Of a stretch of DNA of 64,000 bases, positions 16,556 through 24,908 are shown in pieces. The translations under genes and the position numbers were made by a program. Numbering within the stretch: position 1 is the first letter of the stretch; every line of letters starts with the position of its first letter. Under the pieces are notes generated by a model. The model did no database searches. It had not been told where the DNA came from and was given only the letters and a program-made list of their open reading frames with translations. The stretch spans positions 2,373,626 to 2,437,625 of the forward strand of contig NZ_CP096659.1 in the NCBI RefSeq assembly GCF_023238205.1. The letters are read 5' to 3'. This DNA is from Halorussus limi. GTDB lineage: Archaea > Halobacteriota > Halobacteria > Halobacteriales > Haladaptataceae.

Positions 16556-17056
16556 TCAGTCCGAGACCGACACGTCGACCTCGTCGCGCTCGACGGTCAG
16601 TTTGAACGTCGGCACGGTCCGGTAGACGACTTCCACGACGCCCTTGCGCCGGAGCGCCTGTAGCGCGCTCCGAACGTCCTCGGCCTCGGGGTCCACGTCG
16701 AACTCCGCGCGCAACTTCTGGAGGACCGACACCACGCTCTCGGAGTCCTCGTCCGGACCAGCCACGACAGAGAACACCTGCTGCTGGAGTTTCGGCACCC
16801 GGATGGCCGAGGGCGCGCCCGACTCCTCGTCGTCCACGACGCCGGGTTCCACGTCCACGAGTTCCGCGGCCTCCCGGTTCGCCCGAATCAGGCTGTTGTC
16901 GTCGCGGTAGTAGTACTCCTTGAGTTCGTTTTCGAGGTACTGGTGGACCTCGCTCCCGCTTTCGAGACCCCATCGCTCCTGTAGTTCCGCGTTCTTGGTG
17001 GGTTGTAGCTCCACGAGGTCGGCGAGTCGCTCGCGGGCCTCCTCCGAGAGAGTCAT
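16556..17056 (-). CDS. DUF5797-family protein with winged-helix-like architecture
   Basis: This 166-residue soluble protein matches haloarchaeal DUF5797. It has an N-terminal helical module (LSEEARERLADLVELQPTKN, AELQERWGLESGSEVHQYLE), a Tyr-rich hinge (ELKEYYYRDDNSLIRA), an acidic linker and a C-terminal module (VRSALQALRRKGVVEVVYRT) resembling a winged helix ending in two strands. The layout suggests a DNA- or RNA-binding regulator, but no target is known. A TATA-like AAATATC lies about 28 bases before ATG 17054-17056. It stands alone, divergent from the enoyl-CoA hydratase gene. Confidence 0.82.
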   Translation of the reverse strand: MTLSEEARERLADLVELQPTKNAELQERWGLESGSEVHQYLENELKEYYYRDDNSLIRANREAAELVDVEPGVVDDEESGAPSAIRVPKLQQQVFSVVAGPDEDSESVVSVLQKLRAEFDVDPEAEDVRSALQALRRKGVVEVVYRTVPTFKLTVERDEVDVSVSD

Positions 17057-17295
17057 CGGTCGGCGCTACGGCGCGGCGATATTTCCACTTTCCGGAAGGA
17101 AGAAACGGGTTCGCCGCTCGTCGGGGCTGGGCCGGAACGCTCGACGGGAGGCCCGCGCATCGGCGACGCGTTCGCTCTTCGGTCGCGAATCCGCCGGCGG
17201 TGCGGGCGGAGAGGCAGCGAGCGACGCCCCCGAGCGCCACCGCGAGACCGGTCGGTCTCACAAGCATTATTCCCGCGGCCGTCGTCTGCCGAGAT

Positions 17296-18072
17296 ATGTC
17301 CGATTGGGAGACCATCCGCCTCGACTACGAGGACGACGTGGCGACGCTGACCGTGGACCGACCCGACCGACTCAACGCGCTCAACGTCGACACCCTCGAA
17401 GCCATCGAGGAGGCGCTCGACGAGGCCGAGTCCGAAGAAGTCGGCGCGCTCGTCCTCACCGGCGCGGGCGACGACGCCTTCGTCGCCGGCGCGGACATCA
17501 GCTACATGCAGGACCTCTCGGTCCCCGAGGCGCAGGCCTACGCCGAACTGGGCCACCGGGTCGCCGACAGAATCGAGCGGTTCCCTGCGCCCGTCGTCGC
17601 GGCCATCAACGGCTACGCCTTCGGCGGCGGGTGCGAACTGGCGCTGGCCTGCGACCTCCGGGTCGCTAGCGAGGACGCCGTCGTCGGCCAGACCGAAATC
17701 GACCTCGGCATCATCCCCGGGTGGGGCGGCACTCAGCGCCTCCCCCGACTCGTCGGCGACGAGATGGCGCGCCGCCTGATATTCTTCGGCGAGCGCATCG
17801 ACGCCCAAGACGCCCGCGAACACGGACTCGTCGGCGAAATCGTCGCCGGCGACGAACTCGACGACCACGTCCACGAACTCGCGGCCGACCTCGCGGCCAA
17901 GCCGACCTACGCGCTCGCCGCCGCGAAGGAGGCGCTGAACCAGTCCCACGAGACCGGGCAGGAGGCGGGCCTGCGCTACGAGCGTCGCCTCTGGAGCGGC
18001 CTGTTCGGCACCCACGACCAGCGCGAGGGGATGGAGGCGTTCCTCGAAGACCGCGCGCCCGACTTCGAGTAG
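17296..18072 (+). CDS. Enoyl-CoA hydratase/isomerase family protein
   Basis: This 258-residue crotonase-fold enzyme probably hydrates trans-2-enoyl-CoA in fatty or branched-chain acid oxidation. The CoA/oxyanion motifs are GADISYM and AFGGGCELALACDLR. Both catalytic glutamates of true hydratases are present, Glu114 (GGGCELA) and Glu134 (VGQTEIDLGIIPG), followed by GGTQRLPRLVG. That favours hydratase over isomerase or hydrolase. I chose ATG 17296 (MSDWETIRLDY) because family homology starts there and a TATA-like ATTATTC lies about 28 bases upstream; the in-frame extension to 17200 looks untranslated. Confidence 0.93.
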   Translation: MSDWETIRLDYEDDVATLTVDRPDRLNALNVDTLEAIEEALDEAESEEVGALVLTGAGDDAFVAGADISYMQDLSVPEAQAYAELGHRVADRIERFPAPVVAAINGYAFGGGCELALACDLRVASEDAVVGQTEIDLGIIPGWGGTQRLPRLVGDEMARRLIFFGERIDAQDAREHGLVGEIVAGDELDDHVHELAADLAAKPTYALAAAKEALNQSHETGQEAGLRYERRLWSGLFGTHDQREGMEAFLEDRAPDFE

Positions 18073-18140
18073 CGCGGAGAGGGGCCGAGCGCCCGATACG
18101 CGGCCCATACTTTTTCCGCCGAACGTCATTGACTCAGTGG

Positions 18141-19037
18141 ATGTCCGACGCCCCGGGAAGCCTCTCGTGGTCGGTCGGCCCGGCCGACTCGCGGGCGGTT
18201 CGAGTCCTGTTCTACCTCGCCGAGGGGCTGCTCGGCGGTGCGGTCGTCTCGATACTGTTCTCGGTGGCCGCCGAGACGCTTCCGGCGGCGCTCGCCGGCG
18301 ACCCGTGGGCGCCGGGACTCCTCGCCGTGTTCGCCCTCCTCGCCGTCGGTCGCGTGGTCTGGGGCTACGCTGTCGTCCGGGCCGCGGCCGACCGGTCCCG
18401 GAGCGGTCCCGGCGCCACGTTACTGACGTGGACTCGCGACCAGCAGTGGCGGTGGCCGCTACTGGTTACGCTCGTCGTCGGAACGGCGTTGGTCGCGCTC
18501 GGGTCCGGCGCGACCGGGGCGTTCTCGGAGGACTCGCGGTGGCTCGGGACGTTGCTCCTCGCCGCGGGTTGCTCGGCGCTCGGCGAGTTCCTGAGTTCCG
18601 AGGGCCGACTCGACGCCGACGAACTGACGCTCGCGACGCCGCGGTACCGCGAGTGGCGCGAGGTGGACCTCCGGGCGCTCGCGTCGGTGCGGCGGGTCTC
18701 GGTCGGTCCGTTCGCGGTCTGCTGGCTCTCGGTCGCGCCCGGCGTCGAGGACCGGACGACGATACAGGGCTTCTACGCGATTCCGACCGGGGTCGTCGAA
18801 CGCGGTCGGTCGGCCTTCGAGACGGGACTCGCCGCCGTTCCGCCCGTCGACCCCGAGACCGCCGAGCGCGCCCGGTTCTTCCGGCGGGTGAACCGGGTCG
18901 TCGCGGCCGGCGCCTTCCTGTTGGCTGTCGGGGGCCTGCTCGCTCTCGCGTGGGTCGGAACGTCGGCCGGGAACCTGCTTGTGTTCGCGTGGCTACTGGT
19001 CGGCGGCGGTCTCGCACTCCTCAGGTTCGTGGCCTGA
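18141..19037 (+). CDS. Polytopic membrane protein, function unknown
   Basis: This 298-residue protein has about six hydrophobic helices in two blocks. The first four (VLFYLAEGLLGGAVVSILF and after) occupy about residues 20-155. A soluble segment follows (DELTLATPRYREWREVDLRA, then VSVGPFAVCWLSVAPGVEDR) that looks like a PH-like or bPH2-type beta domain. Two final helices occupy about residues 250-298. I chose ATG 18141 (MSDAPGSLSWSVG); a TATA-like ACTTTTT about 30 bases upstream supports it. No transporter motif is seen and I do not recognise the family. Confidence 0.75.
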   Translation: MSDAPGSLSWSVGPADSRAVRVLFYLAEGLLGGAVVSILFSVAAETLPAALAGDPWAPGLLAVFALLAVGRVVWGYAVVRAAADRSRSGPGATLLTWTRDQQWRWPLLVTLVVGTALVALGSGATGAFSEDSRWLGTLLLAAGCSALGEFLSSEGRLDADELTLATPRYREWREVDLRALASVRRVSVGPFAVCWLSVAPGVEDRTTIQGFYAIPTGVVERGRSAFETGLAAVPPVDPETAERARFFRRVNRVVAAGAFLLAVGGLLALAWVGTSAGNLLVFAWLLVGGGLALLRFVA

Positions 19038-19057
19038 CGCGCCCGTCCGACGCTCGC

Positions 19058-20341
19058 TCAGTCTTGGGGCGCGGGCGCGGCGATTTCCTCGGCCTCCGGA
19101 ACCGTCTCCTCGACCTGCGTGTAGACCAGCACCAGTCCCACGGCCGCCAGCGCACTGCCGAACGCGAAGGGCCAGACGAACCCGAAGGTCACGAGAAAGC
19201 CCGAGGAGAGCGGGCCGATGGCGGTCCCGAGGCCGAACGCCATCGTCAGAATGGAGAGCTTCGTCCCCGACTCGCCCTCCTTCGCCAAGTCGCCCGCCAG
19301 CGCGAGCGACGGCGCGAACACCATCGCCACCGCGACCCCCTGCACGAACCGGGCGGCGACCATCCCGGCGGGCGTCGTCACGAACCCCTGCACCAGCAGG
19401 GAGGGCACCAACAGGACGAACCCCGCGACGAGGAAGGGCCGTCGCCCGTAGGTGTCGCTGGCCCGGCCGACCGGCACCTGAAAGACGACGTTGGCGATGA
19501 CGACCGCGGCGAACTCCAGACCGAAGAGGACCGACCCCTGCCGGAGACGCTCGGAGAGTTGCGGTTCCAAGGTGGCGAACAGGCCGATGCCGATGGCCAT
19601 GAACAGCGTCGCCAGACCGAGGGTGAAGACGGGGTCGAGGCCCCGGTCCTCGGGGTCGGTGACCGAGACTCCGAGTTCGTCGCCCGCCCGGGCCTTCGTC
19701 CGCTCGGGGTCCGAGACGAACGCCGCGACGAGGCCGAAACTCGTCGCCGCGCCGAGGGCCGCTACGCCGAACGCCGCCGTGAAACCGGAGACGGTCCCCG
19801 CGGGCGTCGCGTACGGCCCCAACTCGACGAGGAATCCGGCCACCAGCGGGCCGAACCCGAACCCTATCAGCCGGAAGGTGTTGAACACGCCGAAGTTGCC
19901 CCCGCGGGTCGCGTCGGTCGCGAGTTCGTTGACCAGCGCGACCGTCGCGGGGATGGCCAGCGCCGCGCCGACGCCCTGTAACATCCGGAGACCGAGGACC
20001 GCGGCGTAACTGTCGGCGAAGACGTAGGCCCCGCTCGCGACCCCGAGCAGCGCGAGTCCCACGAGGATGAACGCCTTGCGCTTGCCGGTCCGGTCCGAGA
20101 GCCGACCGGCGAACGGCTGACCGAAGCTGTTGAGGAAGCCGAACAGCGAGAGCGCGACCCCGATGAGGACCGACTGAGCGACCGCCACGCCGAGGAGTCG
20201 GCCGCCACCGCCCGGCACGTCGAGGACGACTTCGTCCAGGAACTGCGGGAGGACGACGATCAGAAACGAGTTGCCGACCGCGTCTATCATGCGGGCGAAC
20301 GCGAGGGTCAACACCCGCCGGTCGGTGCCGAGCAGTGCCAT
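19058..20341 (-). CDS. MFS transporter (DHA1-like)
   Basis: This 427-residue major facilitator has twelve predicted helices. The MFS motif A between helices 2 and 3 is clear (FAGRLSDRTGKRKAFILVGL), with a second copy in the C-terminal half (VGRASDTYGRRPFLVAGFVL), and LRMLQGVGAALAIPATVALV resembles drug/H+ antiporter helices. It probably exports a small hydrophobic compound or a metabolite by proton exchange. I used ATG 20339-20341 (MALLGTDRRVLTLAFARMID); a longer in-frame extension overlaps the divergent cupin gene and is not protein-like. Substrate unknown. Confidence 0.9.
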   Translation of the reverse strand: MALLGTDRRVLTLAFARMIDAVGNSFLIVVLPQFLDEVVLDVPGGGGRLLGVAVAQSVLIGVALSLFGFLNSFGQPFAGRLSDRTGKRKAFILVGLALLGVASGAYVFADSYAAVLGLRMLQGVGAALAIPATVALVNELATDATRGGNFGVFNTFRLIGFGFGPLVAGFLVELGPYATPAGTVSGFTAAFGVAALGAATSFGLVAAFVSDPERTKARAGDELGVSVTDPEDRGLDPVFTLGLATLFMAIGIGLFATLEPQLSERLRQGSVLFGLEFAAVVIANVVFQVPVGRASDTYGRRPFLVAGFVLLVPSLLVQGFVTTPAGMVAARFVQGVAVAMVFAPSLALAGDLAKEGESGTKLSILTMAFGLGTAIGPLSSGFLVTFGFVWPFAFGSALAAVGLVLVYTQVEETVPEAEEIAAPAPQD

Positions 20342-20504
20342 TCGTCGGAACGTCGCCCCGTTCGGCCAAGACGGTTGTGGCACCGCGACGGGCCTGCTCG
20401 TCGGGGACGGCGGGCGTCTACTGGGCGTTCGCGGGGCCCCGGCGGACAGGCGGTCCGACCGGTCGCCACCGAAACGATTTATCGCCGGTCGCCGAGGTCC
20501 CACT

Positions 20505-21140
20505 ATGGAGAAAGCCGCCATCGCCGACGCGGAACCCGAGGACCTCGGCGGCGGGGAGGCCCGAAGGCTCTCGGACCCGCTCGACGCGACCGGTCTCGCA
20601 CTCAACCGTTACCGCATTCCGCCCGGGCAGGAGTTCCCCAGCGGCCTCCACGCCCACGGCGACCAAGAGGAGGTGTTCGTCGTCCTCGCCGGGACGGCGA
20701 CCTTCGAGCGACTCGGACCGGACCGCGAGGACGCCGGCGAGGTCGCGGTCCGAGCGGGCGAGGCCGTCCGGTTCGCGCCCGGCGAGTACCAGTCCGGGCG
20801 GAACGCCGTCTCCGAGCCACGCTCGGACGACTCGGAGGCCGAGCGGAGCGAGTCTTCCGGTGGCGACGCCGACCTCGTGGCGCTCGCGCTCGGAGCGCCC
20901 CGCGACAGCGACGACGTGCGAGTTCCCCTCGACTGTCCCGAATGCGGTCACGGCTACCTGCATCCCGAGGCGGGCCCGGACGGAGTGACTCTCGACTGCC
21001 CGGACTGCGAAACCGCGAACGTCCCGCGGGGGTGTCCCGACTGCGGGGCCGAGATGCGGGTCGCGCTCGGGGAGGGGAGCGAGACGGTCGTGCGCTGTCC
21101 CGAGTGCAGTGCCGAAGCCGAGACTCCGTTCACGGCGTGA
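20505..21140 (+). CDS. Cupin-domain protein fused to a C-terminal zinc-ribbon array
   Basis: The protein has 211 residues. The N-terminal cupin has the two conserved motifs, PSGLHAHGDQEEVFVVLAGT and GEAVRFAPGEYQSGRNA, the first with the His and Glu that bind metal. After an acidic linker the C-terminus carries four Cys pairs (CPECGHGY, CPDCETA, CPDCGAE, CPECSAE), enough for two zinc ribbons. The combination suggests a metal- or ligand-sensing protein that may contact nucleic acid. A TATA-like TTTATC about 28 bases before ATG 20505 fixes the start; the longer frame from 20271 overlaps the MFS gene. Confidence 0.82.
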   Translation: MEKAAIADAEPEDLGGGEARRLSDPLDATGLALNRYRIPPGQEFPSGLHAHGDQEEVFVVLAGTATFERLGPDREDAGEVAVRAGEAVRFAPGEYQSGRNAVSEPRSDDSEAERSESSGGDADLVALALGAPRDSDDVRVPLDCPECGHGYLHPEAGPDGVTLDCPDCETANVPRGCPDCGAEMRVALGEGSETVVRCPECSAEAETPFTA

Positions 21141-21155
21141 CCGCTCGCCGGACCG

Positions 21156-21377
21156 CTACCGGGAACTCGCGTCCGCGACGACGGTGTAGATGCCGTGGGC
21201 GAACTGCTTCACGGCGTAGTAGACGCTCACGCCCCACACCAGCAGCGCCGGGACGGCGCCGAGCCACGGTCCAGCGGCTTCGAAGATGCTCGAGGCGACG
21301 AAACTCCCGCCGGCGAGGAGCGCCGCGCCAGCGAGTCCGGAGAAGGCGGCCTCGTCGACGGCTTCGGTTCGGGTCAC
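21156..21377 (-). CDS. Small two-span membrane protein
   Basis: This 73-residue protein, from GTG 21375-21377, has two hydrophobic helices (about residues 12-31, FSGLAGAALLAGGSFVASSI, and 38-57, LGAVPALLVWGVSVYYAVKQ) and a short tail (HGIYTVVADASSR). A TATA-like TTTAAC lies about 27 bases upstream. It is convergent with the cupin gene. No family recognised; plausible because the helix lengths and start context are good. Confidence 0.65.
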   Translation of the reverse strand: MTRTEAVDEAAFSGLAGAALLAGGSFVASSIFEAAGPWLGAVPALLVWGVSVYYAVKQFAHGIYTVVADASSR

Positions 21378-21643
21378 GTTCTTCGATACAGACGGAGACG
21401 TGTTAAATACGTCCTACTATCGGCGCTCTCGGAGACGCCGACGGAGCGCCGTACCGAACCACGGTCACGGGTACCCCGGTATCGAGCGAGTTCCCCGTCT
21501 CGCCCGCCGGTTTCGGCGCTCCGGTCGGCCGCGGCGGTGCGTATTCGCGGCCCAGTAGAGAAATCAATACACTAGTTATGGAAATATACTCCATCTTTAA
21601 ACACAGGTATAGATTGCTCTACTCGATACTTCTCCCCGGTGCG

Positions 21644-22738
21644 CTACTCGATTTCGGCCAGTCGCTCCCGGACGAACGACCGATAGGCGCGCTCGACGGC
21701 CGCCGGGTCGTCGCACGCGTCCCAGTCCACCGCGACGGCCATCCACCGGCACCGCTGGACCAGCAGGTAGTAGTGATACTCCCGAGTCACGATTTCGCTC
21801 GGGTCGATGCCTCGCTCGCGGGCGTAACTCCGCCGGAGCAGTCCCGCGAGGTCGGCCGCCCGGTCGGCGGTGGGCAACTGGACCCGAACCACGGCGTCTT
21901 CCGCGAACGCGAGGTCCAATCGGTAGTCGCCGACGTAGGGGTCGCCGAAGTCCAGTACCGAACGGATACCGACCCCACCGTCGGCGTCCGCCTCCGGGGC
22001 GAGGACGAGGTTGTCGAGGTGGAAGTCGCGGTGGAGGACCGTCGGCGACGCCGGGTCCCGAACGTCGTCGGCCACGCCGTCGAACGCCGCGACGATTTCG
22101 GGCACGAGGTCGGCGAACCGGCCGGGGTCGTCGCCGCACTGGACTTGCTCGACCAGCGAGACGGGGTGGTCGGCCAGCGACGCGAACACCTCGCCCCACG
22201 AATCGACGCCGTCCCCGGTCGTGAAGGTGGGAGTCGCCCCGTCTCCGGGGTCGGTCATCCGGAGCGGACCGCAGTCGTCGGCGCCGAGGTCGGCCGCTAC
22301 CGGCGCCCCGGTCTCGGCGAGTCGGAACTCGTGGAGTCGCGCGAGGTGGCGACCGACCGCGCGGACCAGACGCTCTCGCTCGGACCACGAGAGTCCGTCG
22401 AGGTCCCGAATCTGGCGACCCTCTCGGTAGTCGAGCAGAAAGTGGAAGACGCCCAGCGGTCCGCCGTCCTCGGCTATCGCCAGCACCTCGGGGAGGGGAA
22501 GCGCGGTCTCGTCGCGGAGCGTTTCGAGGAGGTACGGTTCCGGTCGGAGTTCGGCGGTGGTGTTGAACGTCGCGGCCTTGAGGACGGCCGCGTCGCCGTC
22601 GGCGAAGTCGATTCGGTAGATGGCGTTGATGCCCTTCGAGACCGGTGTCACCTCGGCGACGGCGCGCCCGCAGGCGGCCCGCGCGGCCCCAGCGACCGCC
22701 TCGGCGTCGGGTTCGGGCAACCGCTCGTCTCGTACCAT
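21644..22738 (-). CDS. Phosphotransferase of the APH / choline kinase-like family
   Basis: This 364-residue kinase-fold protein is of the aminoglycoside phosphotransferase/choline kinase superfamily. An ATP-binding Lys lies in AVLKAATF. The catalytic loop is TVLHRDFHLDNLVL (Asp catalytic, Asn metal) and the second metal Asp is in SVLDFGDPYVGDYRLDLA. The N-terminal TPVSKGINAIYRI is the glycine-loop equivalent. ATG 22736-22738 (MVRDERLPEP) is used, with a TATA-like ATTTGCA about 27 bases upstream. Haloarchaeal members often act on sugars, choline or ethanolamine, and the substrate here is unknown. It is divergent from thrC. Confidence 0.88.
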   Translation of the reverse strand: MVRDERLPEPDAEAVAGAARAACGRAVAEVTPVSKGINAIYRIDFADGDAAVLKAATFNTTAELRPEPYLLETLRDETALPLPEVLAIAEDGGPLGVFHFLLDYREGRQIRDLDGLSWSERERLVRAVGRHLARLHEFRLAETGAPVAADLGADDCGPLRMTDPGDGATPTFTTGDGVDSWGEVFASLADHPVSLVEQVQCGDDPGRFADLVPEIVAAFDGVADDVRDPASPTVLHRDFHLDNLVLAPEADADGGVGIRSVLDFGDPYVGDYRLDLAFAEDAVVRVQLPTADRAADLAGLLRRSYARERGIDPSEIVTREYHYYLLVQRCRWMAVAVDWDACDDPAAVERAYRSFVRERLAEIE

Positions 22739-22865
22739 ACTCGTCGATGTCGGACGGATTGCAAATCTCTTCCGACTGTTTGACACGAGGTGACAACCGA
22801 CTCCGGACCCGAATCGCCTACCGCGAAGGGGCAGGGATTTGTCGCTCGACTCCGAACGGCCGACC

Positions 22866-24059
22866 ATGGAGACCACCGACGCGTTCGTCGGCCTGACGTG
22901 TGTCGACTGCGGCGAGACGTTCGACGCCGAGGAGACGACCCACCGCTGTCCCGAGTGCGGCGGGATTCTGGACCCCGAGTACGACTACGAGGACGTCGAC
23001 CTGACGCGCGAGGACCTCGAATCCCGCCGGTTCGACTCGATGTGGCGCTACGAGGAACTCCTGCCGTTCCCCCGGGAGGCCGCCGTCTCGATGGACGAGG
23101 GCGCGACCCAGTTGGTCGAGTGCCCGAAACTCGCCGACGAGATGGGCGTCGGCCGCGTCCTGTTCAAGGACGAGGGCCGGAACCCGACCGGGACGTTCAA
23201 GGACCGCGGCCAGACCGCCGCGATTACGGCGGCCGTCCAGCACGGCGCGACCGACGTGGCGCTCAACTCCGCGGGCAACGCCGGGCAGTCCGCCGCGGCC
23301 TACGCCGCCCGCGCCGACCTCCAGTCGCACGTCTTCCTGCCCTCGCGGGCCGGGTTCACCAACAAGGCGATGGTCAACGTCCACGGCGGCGACATGACCG
23401 TGGTAGAGGGGCGCATCGGCGACGCGGGCGCGGCCTACGCCGACGCGATGGAGGAACACGACGACTGGTACTCGGTCAAGACGTTCGTGACGCCCTACCG
23501 CCACGAGGGCAAGAAGACGATGCTCTACGAACTGGTCGAGCAGAACGACTGGGAGGTGCCCGACGCCGTGGTCTACCCGACCGGCGGCGGCGTGGGTCTC
23601 GTCGGGATGCACAAGGGCGCCAAGGAGTTGCGGGAACTGGGCCTGACCGACGAGATTCCCTCGATGTACGCGGCCCAGTCGTCGGGGTGTGCGCCCGTCG
23701 TGGAGGCGTTCGAGGAAGGGAAAGACGTCCACGAGGTCTGGGAGACCCCCGACACCATCTGCGGCGGCATCGAGATTCCCGACCCCGGCGCGAGTCCCCT
23801 GATTCTGGACGCCCTCCGCGAGAGCGACGGCGGCGCGGTCGCGACCAGCGACGAGGACATCCTCGACAGCGCGGTCGCGGTCGCCCAGCAGGAGGGACTG
23901 GAGATGGGCGCGACCTGCGCGGCGGCCGCCAGCGGAGCGTGGGAACTCGCGCGCCGCGGCGAGTTCGACGACGACGACACTGTCGTCCTTCTCAACACCG
24001 GCGCGGGCAACAAGGACGACGACGTCCTCCGCAGTCACCTGATGAGCAAGGGCGTTTAG
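22866..24059 (+). CDS. thrC: Threonine synthase
   Basis: This 397-residue PLP enzyme converts O-phosphohomoserine to threonine. A zinc-ribbon-like N-terminus (Cys12/Cys15 in TCVDCGET and Cys28/Cys31 in CPECGG) is typical of archaeal threonine synthases. The PLP lysine is Lys112 in NPTGTFKDRGQ. The phosphate-binding loop is seen in YPTGGGVGLVGMHKG, and the C-terminus NTGAGNKDDDVL completes the family pattern. ATG 22866 (METTDAFVGL) is used. The stop at 24057-24059 is immediately followed by the stop of the convergent microprotein gene. Confidence 0.95.
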   Translation: METTDAFVGLTCVDCGETFDAEETTHRCPECGGILDPEYDYEDVDLTREDLESRRFDSMWRYEELLPFPREAAVSMDEGATQLVECPKLADEMGVGRVLFKDEGRNPTGTFKDRGQTAAITAAVQHGATDVALNSAGNAGQSAAAYAARADLQSHVFLPSRAGFTNKAMVNVHGGDMTVVEGRIGDAGAAYADAMEEHDDWYSVKTFVTPYRHEGKKTMLYELVEQNDWEVPDAVVYPTGGGVGLVGMHKGAKELRELGLTDEIPSMYAAQSSGCAPVVEAFEEGKDVHEVWETPDTICGGIEIPDPGASPLILDALRESDGGAVATSDEDILDSAVAVAQQEGLEMGATCAAAASGAWELARRGEFDDDDTVVLLNTGAGNKDDDVLRSHLMSKGV

Positions 24060-24185
24060 CTACTGTTCGACGCTCACGGGGTCCTCGGCGATTATCCACG
24101 CGTCCGGCGACTCCTTCGACCGGAGTTCGAGGCTCCCCTCGTGGAAGTGAGCGGTGATACGTTCGCTCGTCTCGGACTCAGACAT
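24060..24185 (-). CDS. 41-residue microprotein of haloarchaeal type
   Basis: This is a complete 42-codon frame from ATG 24183-24185 to TAG 24060-24062, with residues MSESETSERITAHFHEGSLE followed by LRSKESPDAWIIAEDPVSVEQ. Two strand-like segments (ITAHFHE and WIIAEDPVSV) and a strongly G/C-ending codon pattern make it convincingly coding. The stop abuts thrC's stop with zero spacing, as expected of a real convergent pair. Function unknown; haloarchaea have many conserved proteins this small, often missed because of length cutoffs. Confidence 0.75.
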   Translation of the reverse strand: MSESETSERITAHFHEGSLELRSKESPDAWIIAEDPVSVEQ

Positions 24186-24355
24186 CCTGTCGGTCGCTAC
24201 GCCGGACCCGGACATTACTATTCGGCGTCTACGAGGGAGTACAGCCGGTCTACGTGCGAATACGTCTCGACTACTCGGAGATAAGCCCGCCCGGACGCGA
24301 GAGAATCGGGCGCATGGGAAGTGGAACGTCCGGGCCGAAGGAACGGGGACCGTGA

Positions 24356-24403
24356 GCCGAGGAACGTAGAGATTGAGGGCTGCGAGGCCGAGGAACGTAG
24401 AGA
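24356..24403. repeat. Short direct repeat, two copies of 17 bases
   Basis: The sequence GCCGAGGAACGTAGAGA occurs at 24356-24372 and again at 24387-24403, a 31-base period. It sits in a purine-rich intergenic stretch (24300-24465) with further partial copies such as GGAACG. It could be a decayed tandem array or regulatory repeat; no gene is seen here. Confidence 0.6.
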
Positions 24404-24465
24404 CCGAAGCACTGGAAAACCGGGGAACGCGGAGACCAGAAACCGGAGAAAACGGGGAACCGTCG

Positions 24466-24636
24466 TCAGTAGAAGTACACTTCGAACTCGTCGCCGCAAC
24501 TGCTACAGTCCGTCGTCGTTCCGGTGAGGCGGTCGGCGTCCCGAAACTGGGGGTCGGAGTCGCCGCCGTCCGCGACCAACTCGACGGCCCCGTCGTCGCA
24601 GTTCGGACACTCGATACTCGTTGCTGCTCGCGACAT
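24466..24636 (-). CDS. CPxCG-type zinc-finger microprotein (56 aa)
   Basis: This 57-codon frame from ATG 24634-24636 to TGA 24466-24468 encodes MSRAATSIECPNCDDGAVEL followed by an acidic middle (VADGGDSDPQFRDADRLTGT) and TTDCSSCGDEFEVYFY. The two pairs ECPNC and CSSCG form a probable zinc ribbon. A TATA-like TTATAA lies about 32 bases upstream. Haloarchaea encode many small CPxCG-related zinc-finger proteins; some affect biofilm or swarming in Haloferax, but which group this belongs to cannot be decided here. Confidence 0.8.
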   Translation of the reverse strand: MSRAATSIECPNCDDGAVELVADGGDSDPQFRDADRLTGTTTDCSSCGDEFEVYFY

Positions 24637-24882
24637 ATCCCCTCCGACGTGTCCCGGTTAGTTAGTTATAAACCGTCTAAACGGCCCGTGAACCGAGCGT
24701 TGGTCTCGCGCTAACGCACGGTAGCCTCGGGGTACGGCCGGCGCGAGACGCCGTTTTCGGTGCCTGTCGGCCGACACGGACTCCGTAATCGCGAGGGCGA
24801 CATCGTCCCCGAACCGAGTTTCGCGCGCGGGATTCGACTCGCCGCCGACGCGTACGGGGCCCGCCTGAGACAAATATAAGTT

Positions 24883-24896
24883 TTAGACGAATCTAA
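24883..24896. promoter_or_regulatory. DtxR/SirR-type palindromic operator in the regulator's own promoter
   Basis: A perfect inverted repeat TTAGA-N4-TCTAA (TTAGACGAATCTAA) lies between a TATA-like AAATATAAG (24872-24880) and ATG 24909, exactly where a bound protein would block initiation. The half-sites resemble DtxR-family metal-repressor boxes, and the same layout with TTAGG-N4-CCTAA occurs at sufC. Confidence 0.65.
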
Positions 24897-24908
24897 TCGG
24901 TGTAAGTG

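Noticed and set aside
24218-24499. 93-residue minus-strand frame
   Set aside because: It overlaps the well-supported zinc-finger microprotein, starts inside low-complexity purine-rich DNA and has no family resemblance, although its last 25 residues look protein-like.
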